From positions 620,001 through 684,000 of the forward strand of contig OY970300.1 of assembly GCA_963716245.1 (NCBI GenBank): 64,000 nt of DNA. Reading direction: 5' to 3'. The notes under the pieces were generated by a model. It saw only the letters and a list, made by a program, of their open reading frames with translations. It ran no database searches and was not told the DNA's origin. Shown here one piece after another: positions 58,093-64,000 of the stretch (within the stretch, counting starts at the first letter, position 1; each line of letters opens with the position of its first letter). This DNA is from VRUE01 sp963716245 (GTDB lineage: Bacteria > Actinomycetota > Thermoleophilia > Solirubrobacterales > 70-9). Both the position numbers and the translations under genes were made by a program.

Positions 58093-58410
58093 GGGGACAC
58101 TTTAGTTCGTTGTATTCGGCACGAGCAATCGGATCGGCGCTGCCGCGCGGCATACCCCCGCTACACCGCCGGGAAACCATCTAGCGCCGACTCCGATCAC
58201 TGCGTGAGGTGCATCACTCAGCCCCGTCGGAGCAGCCTCCAAAACCGCCTGCCTTCGCATAAGAAACATCTTCTTGCATTTGTAAACCAAATCTTTTATG
58301 CTGCGCGGGCCGCGTTCCAGGGAGGGCGGCAGGGAGGTGCGACAGGGAAACGGAGCCAGAGGTCGTGAAGGGAGCGGCCATGAGGCTCACCGAGCAAGGA
58401 GACGTATCGA
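58093..58410. other. 318-bp non-coding upstream region
   Basis: No gene is supported here. The right half is AT-richer than its surroundings and holds the promoter at 58275-58303; the leader is about 100 nt, ending in AAGGAG about 10 nt before ATG 58411. I see no clear riboswitch fold. Confidence 0.5.
58275..58303 (+). promoter_or_regulatory. sigma70-type promoter of the giant secreted-protein operon
   Basis: TTGCAT (-35, 58275-58280), a 17-bp AT-rich spacer, TATGCT (-10, 58298-58303). It is the best consensus match noticed in the window and drives genes at 58411 and 62163. Confidence 0.65.
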
Positions 58411-61400
58411 ATGAGAAGCCACGCGAAGGCACCGTCCGCGGCACCGACTTCGAGCAGGGGCAGGGGACTTGCCACCGTGCTCCTCTTCGCCTTCGTGCTG
58501 CTTCTCGTTCCCGCGGGCGCCCTCGCGGTGGAAACTCATCCCCATCAGGGCACGATCGATCCCTCCGCCACCCCCAACGGCGCCTTCGGGGTTCTCGGAG
58601 GCCTCGCGGTCGACGGGAGCGGGAATCTCTACGCAACCGACGTCACCGGCGCCCCGGACTCCAGCGGCGCAGTCGACGTCTTCGATCCCTCCGGCGCCTT
58701 CCTCTCCCAGATCACCGGCGCCAACACTCCGCAGGGCGCCCTGTCCTTCTTCGAACCGAGCTTCCTCGCGGCCGCCGTCGCGGTCGATTCCTCCGGCGGG
58801 CCCTCCGACGGCAACGTCTACGTCACCGACACCGCCAACAACCTCGTCGACGCCTTCGACCCGGCGACCAACGAACTGGTCGCCGGCTTCGGAACCGCCG
58901 GGCAGCTGAACGGCGAAACCACCCCCAAACTCTCCTTCTCGCTGCCCTGCGGCCTGGCGGTGGACCAGTCCAGCGGCGAGCTCTACGTCGCCGACTGGGG
59001 CAACAACCGGATCTGGGTCTATGACGGGACCGGGGCTTTCCTCAGGGGCATATCCGACTCGGGCCTCAACGGCCCCTGCTCGATAGCCCTCGACTCCGCC
59101 GACAACCTCTACGTCCGCAACGCCAACGACGGCAAGGTCTTGAAGTTCGACTCGGCCGCTGACTTTCAGGGCTTCGTCTACGCCCCCAACGAAAACGACC
59201 CCGAAAACCCCGCCGACGACGACCCGCCGGCATCCGCCGTCGCTGTCAACCTCGCCGACAACCACCTCTTCCTCGACGCTGGCAACCGCATCCTGGAGTT
59301 CGAAGAATCCGGTGGCCTCCTGCGGAGCTTCGGTCAAACCGACCTCTCCAGCTCAGGCGGAATTGCCGCCGACTCGGGCAGTGGCAAGGTCTATGCCGCC
59401 GACGGCCAGACCCTGCACGTGTTCGGAGCTCTGGCGCTCCTGCCCGACGCGACGACCGGGGAGGCGAGCGCCCTCACGGACGCCACCGCGACCTTGAACG
59501 GCTCCGTCGACCCCGCCGGCGGCCCCGAAGCCGAATGCGAATTCGAATACGGCCCCGACACCTCCTACGGCTCGACGGCGCCATGCGTCCCCGCCGGGCC
59601 CCACGCCTCCTTTCAGGAAGTGAGCGCCGAGCTGAGCGGCCTCAGCCCACGGACGACCTACCACTACCGCCTGAGCGCCTCCAGCGTCAACGGCGAGAGC
59701 CCCGGCGAGGACCGCACCTTCATCACCACCGGCCTGCCGGTCATCGGCACCACCTTCTCCACCGCCGTCACCAGCACCGCCGCGACCCTCGAGGCGACGA
59801 TCGATCCCTCCGGCTCGCCGACCTCCTACCGCTTCGAGTACGTCAGCGATGCCGAGTTCGGTGCGAACGGCTTTCTCAACGCGACCAGGACGCCCAGCGC
59901 AGACGCTCCGATCGGCGCCGGGCCCGAGCCGGTCTCGGTCTCCCGCAACCTGATCGAGCTGCAGCCCGACACGACCTACCGCTACCGCGTGGTCGCCACC
60001 AACGAGGTCGGCTCGGTGACTGGCGAGACGAAGAGCTTCAGGACCTTCGCCGCCCCCTCCGCAGAGCCCGACACCTGCCCCAACGCGGCGATCCGCATCG
60101 CCCAGGGGGCGTCCAACGTCGGTGACTGCCGCGCCTACGAGATGGTCTCGCCGCTCGACAAGAACGGTGGCGACGTCATCAGCACGCCCGTACTGACCCG
60201 CGCGGCGGCCGACGGCAGCGCCGTCAGCTTCACCTCGTTCTCGGGTTTCGCCGACGCCGCGGGGGGGGCTTCGCCCTTCGATTACATGGGGGTCCGCACT
60301 CCCCAGGGGTGGGCTACGCACGCGCTGGCGCCGAGGCAGGAGCCCGTCACCGCTGAAAGGCCGTTGCGCTTGCCCGGCTACCTCGGCGACTTCTCCGACG
60401 ATCTCTCCAACGGGGTCGTCTTCGCTTTCTCATCCCTGACCGACGAGCCCGCCGCCGCGACCACCACCAACCTCTACCTGCGCCAGGACCTGCGCACCCC
60501 CGGCGCCGGCTCCTACCGACTGCTCACCGTCCCCGAGGTGCCGTTGCCGCCCTTCGGCACCCCCCCGAACGACTTCGAGAATGAACCTAAGATCGCCGAC
60601 GCCTCCGCCGACTTCGGCCACGTCATCTTCGAATCGAAAATGAACCTCACCGCCGAGGCGAGCGGCAATTTCGTCAAGCTCTACGAGTGGGTCGACGGCG
60701 ACGTCCGCCTCGCCGGGATCCTGCCCGACGGTCAGCCGGCGATGTGCCCCGAACCCGCCGACACCGTCTGCTCCGCCGCCGGGGCGAGCGCCTACTCGGG
60801 GAGATATACGAGTTCGACCATCTCCGGCGACGGCTCCCGAATCTTCTTCACTTCTCCCGTGGGCAGTGATGGGACTGCAGTGGCAGGAGGCCAGCTTTAC
60901 ATGCGGGTAAACGGCAGCGAAACGGCTCACATCAACGCCTCGGAGCAGGTACCTCCAACTGAACTCTGCACTAACCAGGAGATGGCGCAATTCGGAGATG
61001 CGTCAGCCGACGGCCTCAGGGTCTTCTTCACCGCCATCCAGCCGCTCACCGAGGATGACGTCGACTGCGACCGGGATCTGTACGAATACGACGCCAGCCT
61101 TCCCGACAGCGATCCCCACAACCTGACCCGCCTCTCGGTCGACAACGAGCCCGCCGATGGCGGAGTACTGCGAGGCGTGATCGGCGCCAGTGAAGACGGC
61201 GAGTACGTCTATTTCATCGCCACGAACCAACTTGTCGCCGGGGCCCCACCGGTAGAAAACCACGACGCCATCTACCTCGCCCACGACGGCGCCCTGCGCT
61301 ACATCGGCTACATGTATAAAGGGGGCCACGACGCGAACACTCTCCTCACTGGCTCCATAGCGGTCTTCGGGCCGAAGGGCTCGCGGGTCTCCGCCGACGG

Positions 61401-62166
61401 CCGTCGGATGGTCTTCCTCGCCGCCGAAGGTCAGGGGCTGACCGGCAACCCCCACGCCCAGAACTGCCCACACGCGGGGATCGAGGGCTGTCTCGAGGTC
61501 TATGCCTACGACGCCGGCGCCGACGGCGGCGCCGGGGCGCTGGTCTGCGCCTCGTGCCCCCCCGACGGCTCGCTGCCGAGCGCCTTCGGCAGCACCTTCC
61601 GCGCAGCAAGGGGTGACGGCTTCAGGGGGGGCGGCACGCACCTCTACCGCGCCCTCACCACGGACGGCAAGCGCGTCTTCTTCACCACCCGGGAGCGGCT
61701 CCTCGCCGGAGATCGGAACGGAACCGTGCAGGACGTCTACGAGTACGACATCGACGCCGGCGCGCTGCACCTGATCAGCAGCGGCACCGGCGCCCATGAC
61801 GCCTACTTCCTCGAGGCCAGCGCCTCGGGCGACGACGTCTTCATCGGCACCCGCGACCAACTGGTAGGTGCCGACACCGACAACGGCGTCGACATCTACG
61901 ACGCCCGCGTCGGCGGCGGCTTCCCGGAACCGCCGCCGGCCTCGGTCTGCGAAGGAGACGCCTGCCTGGTGGCGCCCGTGGGGCCCAACGACCCGACCCC
62001 CGCCAGCGCCAGCTTCTCGGGGGCGGGCAACGCCAAGCCGCCGGCCAGACGCCGCTGTCGCAAAGGGTCCAAGCGGGTCAGCCGCAAAGGCAAGGCGCGC
62101 TGCGTCAAGCGCAAACACAACCGAAGCGCAAAACGAGCCAAGCACGAGCGGAGGACGAGCCGATGA
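58411..62166 (+). CDS. giant secreted NHL-repeat / Fn3-like / propeller protein
   Basis: A 1251-aa protein with a strong SD (AAGGAG). Signal peptide (LATVLLFAFVLLLVPAGALA), then NHL-type repeats to about 335 (GLAVDGSGNLYATD, GNVYVTDTANNLVDAFD, SGELYVADWGNNRIWVYD), two Fn3-like modules of about 95 aa (TATLNGSVDPAGG, TTYHYRLSASSVNGES, then TYRYRVVATNEVGS), a TolB/WD40-like propeller about 560-1180 (SGDGSRIFFTS, SADGRRMVFLA), and a basic tail (RRRCRKGSKRVSRKGKARC). The tail could bind an acidic cell wall. Likely surface-attached; function unknown. Confidence 0.85.
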   Translation: MRSHAKAPSAAPTSSRGRGLATVLLFAFVLLLVPAGALAVETHPHQGTIDPSATPNGAFGVLGGLAVDGSGNLYATDVTGAPDSSGAVDVFDPSGAFLSQITGANTPQGALSFFEPSFLAAAVAVDSSGGPSDGNVYVTDTANNLVDAFDPATNELVAGFGTAGQLNGETTPKLSFSLPCGLAVDQSSGELYVADWGNNRIWVYDGTGAFLRGISDSGLNGPCSIALDSADNLYVRNANDGKVLKFDSAADFQGFVYAPNENDPENPADDDPPASAVAVNLADNHLFLDAGNRILEFEESGGLLRSFGQTDLSSSGGIAADSGSGKVYAADGQTLHVFGALALLPDATTGEASALTDATATLNGSVDPAGGPEAECEFEYGPDTSYGSTAPCVPAGPHASFQEVSAELSGLSPRTTYHYRLSASSVNGESPGEDRTFITTGLPVIGTTFSTAVTSTAATLEATIDPSGSPTSYRFEYVSDAEFGANGFLNATRTPSADAPIGAGPEPVSVSRNLIELQPDTTYRYRVVATNEVGSVTGETKSFRTFAAPSAEPDTCPNAAIRIAQGASNVGDCRAYEMVSPLDKNGGDVISTPVLTRAAADGSAVSFTSFSGFADAAGGASPFDYMGVRTPQGWATHALAPRQEPVTAERPLRLPGYLGDFSDDLSNGVVFAFSSLTDEPAAATTTNLYLRQDLRTPGAGSYRLLTVPEVPLPPFGTPPNDFENEPKIADASADFGHVIFESKMNLTAEASGNFVKLYEWVDGDVRLAGILPDGQPAMCPEPADTVCSAAGASAYSGRYTSSTISGDGSRIFFTSPVGSDGTAVAGGQLYMRVNGSETAHINASEQVPPTELCTNQEMAQFGDASADGLRVFFTAIQPLTEDDVDCDRDLYEYDASLPDSDPHNLTRLSVDNEPADGGVLRGVIGASEDGEYVYFIATNQLVAGAPPVENHDAIYLAHDGALRYIGYMYKGGHDANTLLTGSIAVFGPKGSRVSADGRRMVFLAAEGQGLTGNPHAQNCPHAGIEGCLEVYAYDAGADGGAGALVCASCPPDGSLPSAFGSTFRAARGDGFRGGGTHLYRALTTDGKRVFFTTRERLLAGDRNGTVQDVYEYDIDAGALHLISSGTGAHDAYFLEASASGDDVFIGTRDQLVGADTDNGVDIYDARVGGGFPEPPPASVCEGDACLVAPVGPNDPTPASASFSGAGNAKPPARRRCRKGSKRVSRKGKARCVKRKHNRSAKRAKHERRTSR

Positions 62167-64000
62167 GAAAGCCCGCAAATCGAGTCAGCGCCCTCTGCGC
62201 GATGGCGACGGCATCGCTCTGCCTGGCCGCCGCAGCCCAGGCCGACGATCCGGTGGCCAAGGACGGCTTCGGCATCGCCGCCTTCGACGGCCTGGTCACC
62301 GCCGCCCCGATCCCCGACAAAGACCCGAGCCTGTTTGTCTATCAGCCGCCCGAACCTACCAACCTGGCCGACCCGGCCAACTTCCCCCCCGCCTACACCC
62401 AGGCCGGGGGGCATCCATACGAAGCGTTCGTCGTCTTTCGCTTCAACCGCTACACCCACCCGATGTACGGAACCAACTGGCCCGAGGAGCCGGTCAGGAC
62501 GATGGCCGTCGACTCTCCTCCCGGGCTGATCGGCAACCCAGTCGGCATCCCCGAGTGCAAGCTCGAAGAATTGGCCCTGAAAGTGTGCCCGGTCGGTTCC
62601 CAGGTGGGCACCGCCGACATCGGCTCCAACGTTTTCTCGCCGCTGATCGCCGAGGGCATCTACCGGATGGCGACCCCGACCGGCATGCCGGCCCGCTTCG
62701 GCATGAATCTCTACGACACGATCGTCAACATCGACGCCAAGCTGAGGAGCGACGGCGACTACGGCATCTCCTTGATCTCCACCGGAACCCCGGAGGGCAT
62801 CGCCGTCAACGAGGTGAAAATCTCCTTCTGGGGCGTCCCGGCCGACCCCCGCCACGACCGCTATCGCCACTGCCCCGACGCTTACGGTCTTCTCATAGCA
62901 GGCCACTACTGCTCCTCGGACCAACCCGAACGAGCGCTGCTCACGCTGCCCACGTCCTGCCCCGCGCCGGGCGAGGGCCTGACGAGCGTCCTGCGCACCG
63001 ACTCCTGGTTTCACCCAGGCGACTTCAAACGGGCGAGCTTCGTCTCCCATCAGCCTCCGGGCTGGCTCGGCAACGTCGACCCGTTCACCGATGCCCTCCC
63101 TTTCAAAGTGAAGCCGACTGTCGAACCCCACCAGTGGGGTGCGCCCCAGGGCCCGAGCGGCTGCGAGGAGCTCCTCTTCGAACCGCAGGCCGGCGTCGTG
63201 CCCAGCACCAACGCTGCGGAGAGCACCAGTGGCCTCAGCGTCGAGATCGCGATGCCAGACGAGGGTTTCTCAAACCCCCAGTTCCTCGCCCAGTCGGTGA
63301 TCGAGAAGGCCGTCATCACCCTGCCCGAGGGAGTGACGATCAATCCCGCGGCGGCCGAGGGGCTCGGGTCCTGCGCTCCGGCCCAGCTCGAGGCCGAGAC
63401 GCCCACCGCCGCGATCGGCGAGGGCTGCCCGGCCGAATCGCGGATCGGCTCGGTGGCGATCGAGACGCCGCTCCTGGACCACCCGATCGACGGCTCGCTC
63501 TTCATCGCCCAGCAGGACGACCCGCGCACCGCCGAGCCCGGCGCCGAGAACCCCTTCGACTCCGACCTCGCGATGTATATCGTCGCCAAAGACCCCCAGA
63601 CGGGCGTGATCGTCAAGCTCGCCGGCGAGGTGCGCCCCGACGAGAAGACGGGTCAGCTCGTCTCCACCTTCGACGACCTGCCCCAGCTGCCCTTCTCCAA
63701 GTTCCGCCTGCGCTTTCGCGAAGGCCAACGGGGCATCCTCGTCTCCCCGCCGGCCTGCGGGACCTATGAGACCAAGGCCGAATTCACCCCCTACTCGGAT
63801 CCCAGCCAGGTCAAGGTCTCGACCAGCTCCTTCCAGGTCACCCGGGGGGTCGGCGGCGGCGCCTGCCCCACCGGCGGCGTGCCTCCCCTGCGCCCCGGCT
63901 TCAGCGCCGGCTCGCTCAACAACAACGCCGCCTCCTATAGCCCCTTCCTGATGCGGCTGACCCGCCAAGACGGCGATCAGGACATGACCAGGTTCAGTGC
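62163..64000 (+). CDS. large secreted beta-rich protein (3' end beyond window)
   Basis: ATG 62163 overlaps the previous TGA (ATGA), so it is translated together with the NHL protein. A signal peptide (LCAMATASLCLAAAAQA) is followed by about 590 visible residues with many Asp/Pro/Gly turns and scattered Cys, including GIAAFDGLVTAAPIPDKD, PVGSQVGTADIG and SRIGSVAIETPLLDHPIDGS, which read as repeated choice-of-anchor-like beta modules. Such proteins are often encoded in large families in Solirubrobacterales. The gene continues past 64000; no catalytic motif is visible. Confidence 0.8.
   Translation, partial: MRKPANRVSALCAMATASLCLAAAAQADDPVAKDGFGIAAFDGLVTAAPIPDKDPSLFVYQPPEPTNLADPANFPPAYTQAGGHPYEAFVVFRFNRYTHPMYGTNWPEEPVRTMAVDSPPGLIGNPVGIPECKLEELALKVCPVGSQVGTADIGSNVFSPLIAEGIYRMATPTGMPARFGMNLYDTIVNIDAKLRSDGDYGISLISTGTPEGIAVNEVKISFWGVPADPRHDRYRHCPDAYGLLIAGHYCSSDQPERALLTLPTSCPAPGEGLTSVLRTDSWFHPGDFKRASFVSHQPPGWLGNVDPFTDALPFKVKPTVEPHQWGAPQGPSGCEELLFEPQAGVVPSTNAAESTSGLSVEIAMPDEGFSNPQFLAQSVIEKAVITLPEGVTINPAAAEGLGSCAPAQLEAETPTAAIGEGCPAESRIGSVAIETPLLDHPIDGSLFIAQQDDPRTAEPGAENPFDSDLAMYIVAKDPQTGVIVKLAGEVRPDEKTGQLVSTFDDLPQLPFSKFRLRFREGQRGILVSPPACGTYETKAEFTPYSDPSQVKVSTSSFQVTRGVGGGACPTGGVPPLRPGFSAGSLNNNAASYSPFLMRLTRQDGDQDMTRFS

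Overview
This 64-kb window is very GC-rich, gene-dense chromosomal DNA, with many GTG and TTG starts, 1-8 bp stop/start overlaps and convergent genes whose 3' ends overlap. The mix of large secreted propeller proteins (delta-60, NHL), DUF11/calcium-binding-repeat proteins, an Excalibur-type protein, a GlnK-Amt pair and an arylsulfotransferase-like protein suggests a deep-branching actinobacterium of the Thermoleophilia/Solirubrobacterales kind. That placement is an inference from gene content; there is no rRNA in the window.

Layout. Positions 1-934 hold the 5' part of a Ppx/GppA phosphatase gene, followed by an initiator tRNA-fMet (1035-1108). The 3' part of this tRNA is repeated at 2416-2462, and the repeats bracket a 1.3-kb mini-island with a small Cys-rich protein and a RHH/PIN toxin-antitoxin pair but no integrase. 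Accessory DNA continues to about 18.7 kb: a predicted membrane-anchored HEPN protein, a cupin and an SRPBCC protein, a secreted subtilase, a decayed DUF1801 gene and an ABC-2 exporter. At its end lies a divergent locus, the best candidate here for an undescribed system. Its leftward arm encodes an 885-aa protein with two methylglyoxal-synthase-like domains and a SorC-type effector-binding domain, then a MurD-like ligase, then possibly the exporter. Its rightward arm encodes a 2OG-Fe(II) oxygenase, an AlaX-like tRNA-editing domain, a CHAT protease and a membrane coiled-coil/Excalibur protein. A perfect 17-bp palindrome lies in the shared promoter region.

From 18.7 to 58 kb the content looks like ordinary chromosome: arylsulfotransferase-like protein, DMT-type transporter, DEAD-box helicase (apparently starting at ATC), K+ channel, Baeyer-Villiger monooxygenase, 14-repeat delta-60 protein, DUF2804 protein and 5'-3' exonuclease, ABC transporter, phosphodiesterase, cupredoxin and multicopper oxidase, a GAF/PAS/SpoIIE phosphatase, CutA, Amt-GlnK, an AbrB/PIN toxin-antitoxin pair, MerR and a divergent polytopic membrane protein, glyoxalase, hydrolase, HDAC-like protein, SpoU methylase, NlpC/P60 hydrolase, MBL-rhodanese protein, acetyl-CoA synthetase, MarR-MFS, a predicted methylthioadenosine deaminase/phosphorylase pair, an HD hydrolase, and MBL and PAS proteins. 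The last 5.6 kb encodes two translationally coupled giant secreted proteins behind a good sigma70-like promoter.

Six copies of a dispersed ~50-bp inverted repeat (ends GACGTGCCG / CGGCACGTC, centre CCCATA or its complement) lie between 29.6 and 54.9 kb. Five are intergenic, one is inside a coding sequence in frame, and one is a perfect 50-bp palindrome. I do not recognise this family; together with the divergent locus it is the most interesting signal in the window.
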